This document shows positions 40,273 to 49,385 of a stretch of DNA of 64,000 bases, one piece after another. A program made the position numbers and the translations under genes. The notes beneath the pieces were generated by a model. The model ran no database searches. It had not been told where the DNA came from and was given only the letters and a program-made list of their open reading frames with translations. This DNA is from Alphaproteobacteria bacterium (GTDB taxonomy: Bacteria > Pseudomonadota > Alphaproteobacteria > Ferrovibrionales > Ferrovibrionaceae), in the NCBI GenBank assembly GCA_017307375.1, contig JAFKFH010000013.1:1-64000 (forward strand). Direction: 5' to 3'. The number at the start of each line of letters is the position of its first letter. The stretch's first letter is position 1.

Positions 40273-40819
40273 GGTCGGCTCAAGTCCCCCTCAAGCACCG
40301 AAGCGTGGCTTCCCCGTCACCGCGCTGCAGGGCTGCAGATCTGAGCCATGCAATCGCCGTGCCGTCCGTGTGGATCCGGTCGGTGACATCGCTCTGCCTC
40401 CCCATTCGAGCGGCGACGTCCATTATTGTTACTGCCCGCGCTCGGGGCGCGCCGTTGTCCGGCTGCCTTTCGCGGTGGCGCGAGCCATTATTACCTTTTT
40501 TTCGCGATTTCCAGCGAAAACTGCGCCCGTTGCGCGAGGTGCAGCGCAGCATTCCGAGGCCTGGTCGTGTGCGGGCAACGGCCCGTGCAACAGCATCGAT
40601 GCGATCCGTCCACCAGTTCGTCAAGAAACCATACCCGCTCCCCGGCTCCACCGAAAGAACATGTCGCGGAAAGCCTGATTTGACGTATCGACCGATCGTT
40701 CGCGGATGCGGGAGGTATGCCGGACCGGCCGTGCGGAAAATGCCCATTCCGCAGTCAGCTTGCCTTCAAAATTATTTTAGATATAAAATGTTTCGACAAA
40801 CTGGGAATGGAATCGAGCG
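40273..40819. other. 547-bp intergenic region between livH and the Rid-family gene
   Basis: No convincing gene is present: frames open on both strands have unlikely composition. It must hold the promoter for the livH operon (a TAATAAT box on the minus strand at 40487-40493 is a candidate -10) and that of the Rid gene. A 7-bp inverted repeat TTTTCGC/GCGAAAA lies at 40499-40520. Confidence 0.5.
40760..40787 (+). promoter_or_regulatory. Putative promoter of Rid-gcdH unit
   Basis: -35 TTGCCT (40760-40765), 16-nt AT-rich spacer and -10 TATAAA (40782-40787), about 32 nt before the Rid-family start codon. Confidence 0.5.
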
Positions 40820-41212
40820 ATGAAAATCCTGCAACCGGCGGGTTGGGCGAAGCCTAAGGGTTACGCCAACGGCATCGAGGCCCGGGGCCGCACCATCTAT
40901 GTCGCCGGCCAGATCGGCTGGAATGCCGAGCAGCGGTTCGAGACCGACGATCTCGCCGCCCAGGTCGAACAGACGTTGCGCAATACCGTCGCGGTGCTGG
41001 CCGAGGCCGGGGCGGGTCCCGAACATATTGTGCGGATGACGTGGTACGTCGTAGACAAGCGTGCCTATCTTGCCGCCGAGAAGGCCATCGGCGTCGCCTA
41101 CCGCGCCGTCATCGGCCGCCATTTCCCGGTGATGACGCTGGTCCAGGTCGCCGACCTTCTGGAAGATCGTGCCAAGGTCGAGATCGAGACCACAGCCGTC
41201 ATCCCCGACTGA
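40820..41212 (+). CDS. Rid (YjgF/YER057c) family protein
   Basis: A 130-residue small trimeric-type Rid protein: [46 protein letters not shown] and [11 protein letters not shown]. The arginine that RidA needs for enamine/imine deamination (in P-x-R-S) is missing: the segment reads FPVMTLVQV. It therefore belongs to one of the Rid groups without proven deaminase activity. It is 25 nt upstream of gcdH, suggesting a role linked to acyl-CoA or amino-acid breakdown. Confidence 0.88.
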   Translation: MKILQPAGWAKPKGYANGIEARGRTIYVAGQIGWNAEQRFETDDLAAQVEQTLRNTVAVLAEAGAGPEHIVRMTWYVVDKRAYLAAEKAIGVAYRAVIGRHFPVMTLVQVADLLEDRAKVEIETTAVIPD

Positions 41213-41237
41213 AAAGCCCCCAAGGAGCATTCCGATC

Positions 41238-42425
41238 ATGAGCAAATCCTCGTCCCGAGCCAGCTTCCAGTGGGATGATGCGTTCCTTCTCGACGACCAG
41301 CTGACCGACGAGGAGCGCATGGTGCGCCAGAGCGCCCATGACTACGCGCAGAGCAAGCTGCTGCCGCGGGTGCTCGAAGCTTTCCGCGAGGAAAAGACCG
41401 ACCCCGCGATCTTCCGCGAGATGGGCGAACTCGGCCTGCTCGGCCCGACGATCGAAGGCTATGGCTGCGCCGGCGTCTCCTACGTCGCCTACGGCCTGAT
41501 CGCCCGCGAGGTCGAGCGCGTCGATTCCGGCTATCGTTCGATGATGAGCGTCCAGTCGTCGCTGGTCATGCACCCGATCTACACTTATGGGACCGAGGCG
41601 CAGCGCGAAAAATATCTGCCCAAGCTCGCGACCGGCGAGTGGATCGGCTGCTTCGGCCTGACCGAGCCGGACCACGGCTCCGACCCCGGCGGCATGAAGA
41701 CGCGGGCCCGCAAGATCGACGGCGGCTATGTGCTGAACGGGTCGAAGATGTGGATCTCGAACTCGCCGATCGCCGACGTCTTCGTGGTCTGGGCCAAGAC
41801 CGAGGACGACGTGATCCGCGGCTTCGTGCTGGAAAAGGGCATGAAAGGCCTGTCGGCGCCCAAGATCCATGGCAAGCTGAGCCTGCGCGCCTCGATCACC
41901 GGCGAAATCGTCATGGACAATGTCGAGATCCCGGAAGATCACCTGCTGCCCAACGTCCAGGGCCTCAAGGGTCCGTTCGGCTGCCTGAATTCCGCGCGCT
42001 ATGGCATCGCCTGGGGCGCGCTGGGCGCCGCCGAGGCCTGCTGGCATCAGGCGCGTCAGTACACGCTGGACCGCAAGCAGTTCGGTCGGCCGCTCGCCGC
42101 CAACCAGATCATCCAGCTCAAGCTCGCGAACATGCAGACCGAGATTTCGCTGGGTCTGCAGGGCTGCCTGCGTGTCGGCCGTCTGAAGGACGAAGGCCGC
42201 GCCGCGCCGGAAATGATCTCGCTGATCAAGCGCAATTCCTGTGGCAAGGCGCTCGAGATCGCCCGCATGGCCCGCGACATGCATGGCGGCAACGGGATCC
42301 ACGAGGAATACCATGTGATGCGTCACCTGGTGAATCTCGAGACCGTCAATACCTATGAAGGCACGCACGACGTCCATGCCCTGATCCTGGGCCGCGCCCA
42401 GACCGGCATCCAGGCGTTCAGCTGA
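41238..42425 (+). CDS. gcdH: Glutaryl-CoA dehydrogenase
   Basis: A 395-residue acyl-CoA dehydrogenase closely matching GcdH, which oxidatively decarboxylates glutaryl-CoA to crotonyl-CoA in lysine/tryptophan degradation. Diagnostic blocks: [56 protein letters not shown] and the catalytic Glu in [22 protein letters not shown] precedes the ATG. Confidence 0.96.
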   Translation: MSKSSSRASFQWDDAFLLDDQLTDEERMVRQSAHDYAQSKLLPRVLEAFREEKTDPAIFREMGELGLLGPTIEGYGCAGVSYVAYGLIAREVERVDSGYRSMMSVQSSLVMHPIYTYGTEAQREKYLPKLATGEWIGCFGLTEPDHGSDPGGMKTRARKIDGGYVLNGSKMWISNSPIADVFVVWAKTEDDVIRGFVLEKGMKGLSAPKIHGKLSLRASITGEIVMDNVEIPEDHLLPNVQGLKGPFGCLNSARYGIAWGALGAAEACWHQARQYTLDRKQFGRPLAANQIIQLKLANMQTEISLGLQGCLRVGRLKDEGRAAPEMISLIKRNSCGKALEIARMARDMHGGNGIHEEYHVMRHLVNLETVNTYEGTHDVHALILGRAQTGIQAFS

Positions 42426-43146
42426 CCTGGCCAGGCGCGGCCGGACGCTCGCCGTCCAGCCGCGCCGCCACCTTCAGCCGGCCGGGATCGAGGATCTCGA
42501 TCTCGCCATAGCGCAGGGCGATGATGCCCTGCCCCTCCAGTTGCCGCAAAATCTGGTTCGTGGTCTGGCGGCTGATCGCCAGCATCATCGCCAACTGTTC
42601 CTGGGGCACCGAGAGCACGCGGCGCGGGCCTGGACCGCCGACCCCGTAGCCCTCGGCGATCAGCACCAGCCGGCGGGCCAGCCTGACCGGCGCCGGCAGC
42701 AAAGCCAGATCCTCCAGCGCAACGAAGGCAAGCCTCAGCTTGTGGGCGGCCAGCAGGCCGATGCCGTGCCACCAGGCGGGCTCGGCCGCGAGAATCCGCA
42801 CGAGCGCCGCCTGCGGCACGTGCAGCAGCAGCACCGGTCCATCGGCCAGGGCGTCATGGGTGCGCGGCCGACCGTCGAACAGCGAGATCTCGCCGAACCA
42901 TCCTGGCGGTTCGATCAGCGTCAACAGCGCCTCTCGGCCGTCCTCGGCCAGGGCGGTGACGCGCAACGTACCGTCCAGCACCGCATAGAGGCCGTCGGGC
43001 GGATCGCCGCGACGGAACAGGGTTTCTCCTGATCCGAGCCGGCGCAGATGGCCGGCCGCGAGCAGCGCGGTCCGCATCGCGACCGGAATTTCAGCAAACC
43101 AGAGGCCGGTTTCGAGCAGTGGTCGATATGGCGCAGTATCGGGCAT
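42418..43146 (-). CDS. Crp/Fnr-family transcriptional regulator
   Basis: A 242-residue regulator: cyclic-nucleotide-binding-like domain (about 30-140: [36 protein letters not shown]) and a Crp-type HTH (about 185-230: [25 protein letters not shown] at positions ~184-208). The phosphate-binding R-T is partly kept (GRPRTHDA), so cAMP or a related effector is possible. No Fnr cysteines. Its 3' end overlaps gcdH by 8 bp, and it may regulate that convergent gene or others. Confidence 0.88.
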   Translation of the reverse strand: MPDTAPYRPLLETGLWFAEIPVAMRTALLAAGHLRRLGSGETLFRRGDPPDGLYAVLDGTLRVTALAEDGREALLTLIEPPGWFGEISLFDGRPRTHDALADGPVLLLHVPQAALVRILAAEPAWWHGIGLLAAHKLRLAFVALEDLALLPAPVRLARRLVLIAEGYGVGGPGPRRVLSVPQEQLAMMLAISRQTTNQILRQLEGQGIIALRYGEIEILDPGRLKVAARLDGERPAAPGQVS

Positions 43147-43231
43147 TTCGTCTCTTTGTCGCCTGCCCGACAGACTAGGGCGGGCGGGCAATGCAGACTA
43201 GCGCCAACAACGACTTCAGGGAGGAACCGAG

Positions 43232-43756
43232 ATGCGCAGCCTGACCGAACACCTGACCCGCTATGCCGCCTACCATCGCGACCGGCGCAACATCGCCACG
43301 CATCTGGTGGGCATCCCGATGATCGTGCTGGCCGTGGCCGTTTTGCTGTCGCGGCCATCGCTGGATTTCGGACCGCTGACGGTCAGCCCGGCCTGGGTGG
43401 TGACCGCCGCCTCCTGCCTGTTCTACCTCGCCCTCGACCGCCGTTTCGGGCTGGCGATGACCGCCCTGCTCGTCCTGACGGTCTGGCTGGCCCAATGGAT
43501 CGCCGGCTTGTCGACGATGGCCTGGGCCTCTTCCGGCATCGGCTTGTTCGTGGTCGGATGGATCATCCAGTTCGTCGGCCACGCCTTCGAGGGCCGCAAG
43601 CCGGCCTTCGTCGACGATGTCGTCGGCCTGTTGATCGGGCCGCTGTTCATCGCCGCCGAGGTCGCCTTCATGCTGGGCTGGCGGGAACCGCTGCGCCGGG
43701 ACATCGAGGCCGAGGTCGGTCCGACCCGCAGCGGCAGCCTGGCCGAGACGGCATGA
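43232..43756 (+). CDS. Mpo1-like (DUF962) membrane protein
   Basis: A 174-residue protein of the Mpo1/YGL010w family, whose yeast member is an iron-dependent dioxygenase acting in alpha-oxidation of 2-hydroxy fatty acids. Conserved histidines are in YAAYHRDRRNIATHLVGIP and IQFVGHAFEGRKPAF. Four hydrophobic helices. Whether the bacterial form has the same activity is unproven. Confidence 0.85.
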   Translation: MRSLTEHLTRYAAYHRDRRNIATHLVGIPMIVLAVAVLLSRPSLDFGPLTVSPAWVVTAASCLFYLALDRRFGLAMTALLVLTVWLAQWIAGLSTMAWASSGIGLFVVGWIIQFVGHAFEGRKPAFVDDVVGLLIGPLFIAAEVAFMLGWREPLRRDIEAEVGPTRSGSLAETA

Positions 43757-44302
43757 TCAGGCGGCGCCGGCGCGCCCCGTCTCGGCCTCGATCTCGGACG
43801 GATTGACCTCGAGCGCGGTACCGACCGAATAGCCGTTCGACGGCGGATACTTGCGCGCCGCCAGGTCATGGGCCTGGAGGCGCGAGCCGGCCCAGACCAG
43901 CATCTTGCGCGACTCGCCCCATCGTGCCTTGGCCGCATCGTCGATATCGGCGCCGCTCAACCCGACCGAGACGGCATACATGGTCTCCGACGGGAAGATC
44001 GGAAAATCGTTCGTGACGTGGATGAACTTCGGCGCCAGCCCGGCATACGAGGCCAGTTCCTCGCGCCGCTTGGCCAGCACCCCCTCGTCGTGCTCGATCG
44101 CCTGTCCGATCGAACGGATCGAGCGTTCGAGGTTGTAGTAGTCGCGCGACAGCGCGGCATAGCGTTCACGCAAGCCGTTCCACTGGTCGCGCTGGCGACG
44201 CAAGGCCGTTTCCATGCGATCGATGGCCGTGTTCATGTCGAAGATGAGCGGCACGATCAGCAGGCAGTTCAGGATGCTCATCAGCCATGTCAGCGTTTCC
44301 AT
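43757..44302 (-). CDS. Unknown membrane-anchored coiled-coil protein (pair member 2)
   Basis: A 181-residue protein with no family recognised. N-terminal transmembrane helix (about 3-22, LTWLMSILNCLLIVPLIF), a long coiled coil (about 28-88) and a C-terminal globular part with MYAVSVGLSGADIDD, RKMLVWAGSRLQAHDLAARKYPPSNGYSVG. The C-terminal part aligns with that of the gene at 44312-44866. It starts 9 nt after that gene, so the two are co-transcribed. Confidence 0.7.
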   Translation of the reverse strand: METLTWLMSILNCLLIVPLIFDMNTAIDRMETALRRQRDQWNGLRERYAALSRDYYNLERSIRSIGQAIEHDEGVLAKRREELASYAGLAPKFIHVTNDFPIFPSETMYAVSVGLSGADIDDAAKARWGESRKMLVWAGSRLQAHDLAARKYPPSNGYSVGTALEVNPSEIEAETGRAGAA

Positions 44303-44311
44303 CCGCCGACC

Positions 44312-44866
44312 TCAGCTCAGCATCGCCTGATCGAAGAACAGCGGCCCGGCGGCACTCAGATCGGCCGGATCGTAGCCTTCGCTGGACAGGAAGCGCAGTT
44401 CGAAACCGGAATGGGGCGGGAAGGTCCGCTCGGCGACCTCGTGGGCATCGCGCAGGCTGGCGGCGTGGATCACCAGGTAATTCCGGAAGCGCCACAGACC
44501 CTCCCGGGTGTTCGAGGCCGTGCGGCCGACGACCGCAAAAAACACGCGGGAGTCACGACCTCGCTGGGCGCTCAGTTCGCGGACCAGCAGATAGGGCCGC
44601 GCCTCGATGTTCAGCAGCTTGCGCTCAACCTCGCGCAGCTCGCCGATGACGCCCTGATGCTCTTCTTCCGCCTCGCCCAGGCGCTGGCGCTGCTGGGCGA
44701 CCGTCTGTTCGAGCGACGCGATGCTCTGGCGCAGCAGTTCCGATTCCCGCCCCAGCTTTGCCATCTCGACCTTGGCGGGATAGGCCATCGGCACCGCGAT
44801 ACGGGCAAGGAATGCCACCAGAAGCGCAATGAAGCTGGTCATGACCAGCGCGTCGGCGATCGACAT
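44312..44866 (-). CDS. Unknown membrane-anchored coiled-coil protein (pair member 1)
   Basis: A 184-residue protein of the same design as the following gene: transmembrane helix (about 4-28), coiled coil (about 34-90, RESELLRQSIASLEQTVAQQ) and a C-terminal domain with VFFAVVGRTASN, RNYLVIHAASLRDAHEVAERTFPPHSGFEL. The shared pattern V-x-V-G...R-x-x-L-V...A-S...A-H-x-V/L-A-x-R/K...P-P...G-F/Y points to divergent duplication. The topology suggests an envelope complex; no function is assigned. Confidence 0.7.
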   Translation of the reverse strand: MSIADALVMTSFIALLVAFLARIAVPMAYPAKVEMAKLGRESELLRQSIASLEQTVAQQRQRLGEAEEEHQGVIGELREVERKLLNIEARPYLLVRELSAQRGRDSRVFFAVVGRTASNTREGLWRFRNYLVIHAASLRDAHEVAERTFPPHSGFELRFLSSEGYDPADLSAAGPLFFDQAMLS

Positions 44867-44983
44867 GGGGCTTGGCGCTGCCTCGAGGCGACCGCCATGG
44901 CCGCCTTACCGGTCGACTGTCGGTCCAATCAAGCGGGGCGGTCAATTGAAACTTCCGCGACCGCCCCTATCATGACGGACGTC

Positions 44984-46306
44984 CTAGTTCGTCCGGACCA
45001 TGCGGTCCATCGCCACCGCAGCCAAGGCGCGCACGCCGAGCTTCAATCCGGCGTTATCGACGTAGAAGCGCGGTGAATGGTTCGGAGCCGCCGTCCTCGG
45101 ATCCTTGCCCGGCGGCGTGATGCCGACGATGAAGAAGAAGCCCGGCGCCTCGCGCGCGAAATACGAAAAATCCTCGCCCGCTGTGGTCGGCGACGGCAGC
45201 AGGCTGACCTTGTCGGCCCCGGCCACCCGCTGCAGGGCCGGCACGCTTGCCGCCGTCAGCTCGGGATTGTTGAAGGTGATCGGATAGCCCAGCGCGATCG
45301 CGACGTCGACCTTGGCGCCCGCCGCGGCGCCGATGTTCTCGGCGACCCGCTTCACGCCCTCATGCGTCTTGTTCTGGACGTCCTCGTTGAAGGTGCGGAT
45401 CGTACCGATCATCCGGACCGAATCCGGAATGATGTTCTCACGGTTGCCGCCATTGATGGCGCCGACGGTGACGACGGCCGGCGACTTGGTGACGTCGACT
45501 TGGCGGCTGGGGACCGTCTGCAGACCCATGATGATCTGGGCCGAGGTCACGATCGGATCGATGCCCAGCCAGGGCATCGCGCCATGGGTCTGCGATCCCT
45601 TGACGTCGATGCTGAACCGATCGGAACTCGCGGTGATCTCTCGGGCCTTGTAGGCGATCATGCCGACCGGCAGGCCGGAGGAGACATGGAGGCCGAACAC
45701 CGCCGCCGGCTTCTGGTCCTTGAAGATCCCTTCTTCGACCATCAGCTTGGCGCCACCCTTTTCGCCTTCCGGCGCCATCTCCTCGGCCGGCTGGAAGATG
45801 AACATCACGGTGCCCGGCAGGTCGTCCTTCATGCCGGCGAAGATCTCGGCCACGCCCATCAGGATCGCGGTATGCGCATCGTGGCCGCAGGCATGCATCA
45901 CGCCGGTCTCGCGACCGTTATAGGTGGTCTTGATCTTCGAGGCGAAGGGAACGTCGACTTCCTCGGTCACCGGCAGCGCATCCATGTCGGCCCGCAGCGC
46001 GATCAGCGGTCCGGGCTTGCCGCCCTTCAGGATGCCGACGACGCCGGTGTGGGCGACCTTGGTCTTGACCTCCATGCCGAGGCGCTGGAGGTGGGCGGCG
46101 ACGACCTCGGCGGTCTTGAACTCGCGATTGCCGAGTTCGGGATTGGCATGGAAGTCCTGCCGCCAGGCGATCACCTTGGCCTCGACCGCGTCCGCGCCCT
46201 TGTCGATCCGGTCGTTCAAGCCTTCGGCCGAAGCCTGTCCCCAGGCCAGCGACAGCGCCAGCAGCGCGGTGCCCGACCACAGTTTCGTCTGCCTGCCCTT
46301 GATCAT
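44984..46306 (-). CDS. M20-family amidohydrolase, secreted
   Basis: A 440-residue metallo-amidohydrolase of the hippurate/IAA-amino-acid hydrolase group. Signal peptide about 1-27 (GQASA), metal site in RADMDALPV, HACGHDAHTAIL, QPAEE, AGEDFSYF and NHSPRFYVD, with the dimerisation lid in between. It would hydrolyse N-acyl amino acids in the periplasm. The ATG at 46306 follows GGGGGC; frames extending upstream are non-coding. Confidence 0.92.
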   Translation of the reverse strand: MIKGRQTKLWSGTALLALSLAWGQASAEGLNDRIDKGADAVEAKVIAWRQDFHANPELGNREFKTAEVVAAHLQRLGMEVKTKVAHTGVVGILKGGKPGPLIALRADMDALPVTEEVDVPFASKIKTTYNGRETGVMHACGHDAHTAILMGVAEIFAGMKDDLPGTVMFIFQPAEEMAPEGEKGGAKLMVEEGIFKDQKPAAVFGLHVSSGLPVGMIAYKAREITASSDRFSIDVKGSQTHGAMPWLGIDPIVTSAQIIMGLQTVPSRQVDVTKSPAVVTVGAINGGNRENIIPDSVRMIGTIRTFNEDVQNKTHEGVKRVAENIGAAAGAKVDVAIALGYPITFNNPELTAASVPALQRVAGADKVSLLPSPTTAGEDFSYFAREAPGFFFIVGITPPGKDPRTAAPNHSPRFYVDNAGLKLGVRALAAVAMDRMVRTN

Positions 46307-46328
46307 CGAAATGCCCCCAACAGCGTTG

Positions 46329-47552
46329 TTACCGGTCGGTATCGTGGGATGCCCCGGGTTGGCGTGCAATACCTTTGTCGTAGTTCAGCGAGGCGATCTT
46401 GACTGCCCCGGCCGCGACCAGGATGAGAGCAGCAGACATTGCCTGGATCGCGGAGAGCGACACGAAGGTCAGGGTCGCGCTGGCCAGGATGACGCCGAGC
46501 GAGTTGGCGGTCCGGGACAACGCGAAGATCTCGGCCTTCCGCTCGGGCGGCGCCAGCGCGTCGAGACGCAGCGAGTAGAAGGTGCTGAGCGGCGCCAGGA
46601 AGCAGCCGATGACGACAGCCCCGGCGATCGTGGCCAGCACCGACAGATTGGCAGCCGCGAGCACGGCTCCCATGCCCATCAGCAGCAGCAGAACGGGAAC
46701 CATCCGCAGGTCGGGCACCCGGTTCCGCGAACTGACCCAGATTCCGCCGGAGACCGAGGCGATGCACAGCGCCACGGCGAAGATCGCGCCCTCGGCGGGG
46801 GCAAGACCGTAGCCGATCGCGATGGCGACCGAGCCGATCTCGACGGCCGCGACGACCGCGCTGTTGGCCATGGTGCAGGCCAGCCACAGGATCACGATCG
46901 GCCGCAGCAGGCTGCCGCCATGCGCCACCGCATCCAGTTCCGACTTCGGCGCCGTGGCCTGCGGTATCGCCGGCACGAGCAGGACAGGCGCGGTGCCGAG
47001 CGCGACCAGCAGCAGCAGGCCTGCGACCGGATTGATGACCGCCCCCAGGACCGAGGCAAGGATCGGGGCCATGACGAAGGTGAATTCGTTGAGTGTCGCG
47101 GCGAGGCCGAGGGCACGCGGCATGCCGGCAGGCTCGACCAGATAGTTCAGGACGGACCGCAGGAAGCCGAAGGCCGCGCCATTGACGATGCCGCCCGCCG
47201 CGGCGGCTGCCAGCAGCACGGGAAACGGTGCGTCGAGATGGGCAAGCAGGGCCAGCAGCGCGAAGGCCAGTGCCCGGACGGCCACGAGCGCCTTGAGGTA
47301 GGATACCGCGTTGAAACCCCGGCCGAGCCGGGCGAAAGGTACCGCGCCGACGATCTGCGCGATGGTTATCGCCAGCACCAGGGCCGCGCCGCTGCCGGCA
47401 CTGCCGGTGAGCGGCATGGCCAGCAGGGTGAAGGCGATCGGGCCGGCTGCCTGCGGCACGCCGAAGGCGCCATAGGCCAGCAGCCAGCGGACAAGCGCGC
47501 CGGAAAAGCCGCCCTGCCCGAACCTTCCCGCTCTGAACCTTGCCGAAGACAT
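46329..47552 (-). CDS. MFS transporter
   Basis: A 407-residue, about 12-helix protein with weak MFS loops (RLGRGFNAVSY after helix 2; RNRVPDLRM in the second half) and LRLDALAPPERKAEIFALSRTANSLG near helix 10-11, typical of MFS drug/metabolite exporters. The substrate is unknown. It follows the valine operon at 131 nt and may be separately transcribed. Start is ATG at 47552; the ribosome site is weak (GGGGTC). Confidence 0.82.
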   Translation of the reverse strand: MSSARFRAGRFGQGGFSGALVRWLLAYGAFGVPQAAGPIAFTLLAMPLTGSAGSGAALVLAITIAQIVGAVPFARLGRGFNAVSYLKALVAVRALAFALLALLAHLDAPFPVLLAAAAAGGIVNGAAFGFLRSVLNYLVEPAGMPRALGLAATLNEFTFVMAPILASVLGAVINPVAGLLLLVALGTAPVLLVPAIPQATAPKSELDAVAHGGSLLRPIVILWLACTMANSAVVAAVEIGSVAIAIGYGLAPAEGAIFAVALCIASVSGGIWVSSRNRVPDLRMVPVLLLLMGMGAVLAAANLSVLATIAGAVVIGCFLAPLSTFYSLRLDALAPPERKAEIFALSRTANSLGVILASATLTFVSLSAIQAMSAALILVAAGAVKIASLNYDKGIARQPGASHDTDR

Positions 47553-47683
47553 GCCGACCCCGCCGATGCAGCGGGGCCCTCCCCAGATGATCTCGGGCAA
47601 GACATGCCCGCGGCGGTAGGATCGCCCTGAAATTTGTCGCAAACTACCAGGATCGCCCGGGCCGTCAACGCCTTCGGCCTGGC

Positions 47684-48466
47684 CTATTCGCCGGTGTAAT
47701 GCGGCGGCCGGCGGGACACGAAACTGGCGACGCCCTCGGCAAAGTCGGCGGTGAAGGTCGCCAGCGCGAACTGGTCGCCGTCCATGTCCGTCGCGGCACG
47801 GGCCAGCGCGTTGGCATAGGCATTCACGCCGCGCTTGATCATGCGGACCGCGATCGGCGGCTTGGCGGCGATCCTGCCGGCGATCTCGGCTGCCGCCGCC
47901 TGCGCGGCGCCGGCGTCGACCAGATAGGTCACCAGGCCGATATCGGCCGCCTGTTCGGCCGTTATCGCCTCCGCGGCGATGCACAGCCGCTTGGTCCAGG
48001 CGGGACCGACCAGATTGACGAGACGGGGCAACGCACCCCAGCTCATGTTCATTCCCCGGTCGATCTCGGGCACCAGAAAGCGGGCGTCGCGCCCGGCGAC
48101 GATGAAGTCGCAAGCCACCGCCAGCGCCACGCCCCCGCCGACGCAATGGCCGTCGACGGCCGCGATCGTCAGCGGCTCGAGCGCCTCGAGCGCGGTGCAG
48201 GCGAGCGGCCCGGCCTTGGCGGCGCGCCGCCGCGCCCCGGCCCCGGCCGTACCCATCGCAACGACGTCGGGATCCTTGAGATCGAAACCGACGCTGAAAT
48301 TGCCGCCGGCCGCCTCCAGGATCACCGCCGAGAGCGCCTCGTCCTCGTCCAGCGCGAGGGCCTCGGCCCGGAGGCGCCGGAGCAAGGCGAGCGATAGGGC
48401 ATTGCGCCCGTCGCCGCGATCGAGGGTGAGGCGCGCGACGCGGCCGTCGCGCGCGACTCCGATCAC
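47684..48466 (-). CDS. Enoyl-CoA hydratase/isomerase family protein
   Basis: A 260-residue crotonase-fold protein, presumably acting on methacrylyl-CoA in the valine pathway by context. The oxyanion-hole segments NFSVGFDLKD and GHCVGGGVALAVACDF are present, as is Glu in LVPEIDRGM, but the other catalytic Glu (G-G-x-E-L in hydratases) is replaced by Ala in GGGVALAVACD. Hydratase activity is therefore doubtful. GTG start, one base after the mmsB stop. Confidence 0.88.
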   Translation of the reverse strand: MIGVARDGRVARLTLDRGDGRNALSLALLRRLRAEALALDEDEALSAVILEAAGGNFSVGFDLKDPDVVAMGTAGAGARRRAAKAGPLACTALEALEPLTIAAVDGHCVGGGVALAVACDFIVAGRDARFLVPEIDRGMNMSWGALPRLVNLVGPAWTKRLCIAAEAITAEQAADIGLVTYLVDAGAAQAAAAEIAGRIAAKPPIAVRMIKRGVNAYANALARAATDMDGDQFALATFTADFAEGVASFVSRRPPHYTGE

Positions 48467-48467
48467 C

Positions 48468-49367
48468 TCACTTCTCGCGCGTCAGGCTGCGCAGCATGCG
48501 GATGATGCCCGAGAAGTCCACGGCGCCGTGCCCGCCCTGCGCGAACTCGGAATAGAGCGCCGAGGCTTCGGCCCCGAGCGGCGTCGTCGCGCCGACCTGA
48601 GCCACCGCCTCCTGCGCCAGGCGCAGATCCTTCAGCATCATGTCGGCGGTGAAGCCGGGCTGGTAATCGCGATTGGCCGGCGACGTCGGCACCGGTCCCG
48701 GAACCGGGCAGTAGGTGGTCAGCGACCAGGACTGGCCCGACGACTTCGACGAGATGTCGAACAGCTTTTGCGGATCGAGGCCCAGCTTCTCGGCCAGCAC
48801 GAAGGCTTCGCAGGTGCCGATCATCGTAATGCCGAGCAGCATGTTGTTGCAGATCTTGGCCGCCTGGCCGTTCCCCGCACCGCCGGCATGCACGATGGTC
48901 CTGCCCATCTGTTCGAGAAAGGGCCTGGCCGCGGCGAAAGCCGCATCCGACCCGCCGACCATGAAGGTGAGGGTTCCGGCCTCGGCGCCGCCGGTGCCGC
49001 CCGAGACCGGCGCATCGACCATCTTCCGGCCTTCGGCTTCGGCCGCCGCGATCACCTCGCGGGCGGTCTTGACGTCGATCGTCGACGAATCGATCAGCAG
49101 CGCGCCGGGCTTGGAGGCGGCGAGCACCCCGCCCTCGCCGAGATAGACCGAACGGACATGCTTGCCTGCCGGCAGCATGGTCACGACGACATCGGCCCCC
49201 GCCGCGGCCTGGGCGGGCGAGCCCGCGGCGGTCGCACCGGCCGCGACCACTTTTTCGACATTGGCCGCGACCAGGTCGAACACCGTCACGGCGTGGCCCG
49301 CCTTGACCAGGTTGCGGGCCATCGGCCCACCCATGTTGCCGACCCCGATAAATCCGATCGTCGCCAT
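48468..49367 (-). CDS. mmsB: 3-hydroxyisobutyrate dehydrogenase
   Basis: A 299-residue NAD-dependent beta-hydroxyacid dehydrogenase: Rossmann GFIGVGNMGGPMARNLVKAGH, DAPVSGGTGGAEAGTL, catalytic Lys in GNGQAAKICNNM, and a family-typical C-terminus QVGATTPLGAEASALY. It oxidises 3-hydroxyisobutyrate to methylmalonate semialdehyde in valine breakdown. In the operon between the CoA hydrolase (18 nt) and the crotonase gene. Confidence 0.95.
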   Translation of the reverse strand: MATIGFIGVGNMGGPMARNLVKAGHAVTVFDLVAANVEKVVAAGATAAGSPAQAAAGADVVVTMLPAGKHVRSVYLGEGGVLAASKPGALLIDSSTIDVKTAREVIAAAEAEGRKMVDAPVSGGTGGAEAGTLTFMVGGSDAAFAAARPFLEQMGRTIVHAGGAGNGQAAKICNNMLLGITMIGTCEAFVLAEKLGLDPQKLFDISSKSSGQSWSLTTYCPVPGPVPTSPANRDYQPGFTADMMLKDLRLAQEAVAQVGATTPLGAEASALYSEFAQGGHGAVDFSGIIRMLRSLTREK

Positions 49368-49385
49368 TTCCCGTTTCCCCTTCCC

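Noticed and set aside
40280-40823. Open frames on both strands in the livH upstream gap
   Set aside because: No ribosome site, no recognisable segment and atypical composition; the region is better explained as regulatory.
46329-48146. 605-residue MFS reading with a long N-terminal extension
   Set aside because: The extension is Arg/Gly-rich, lies opposite in frame to the crotonase gene end, and the family start fits ATG at 47552.
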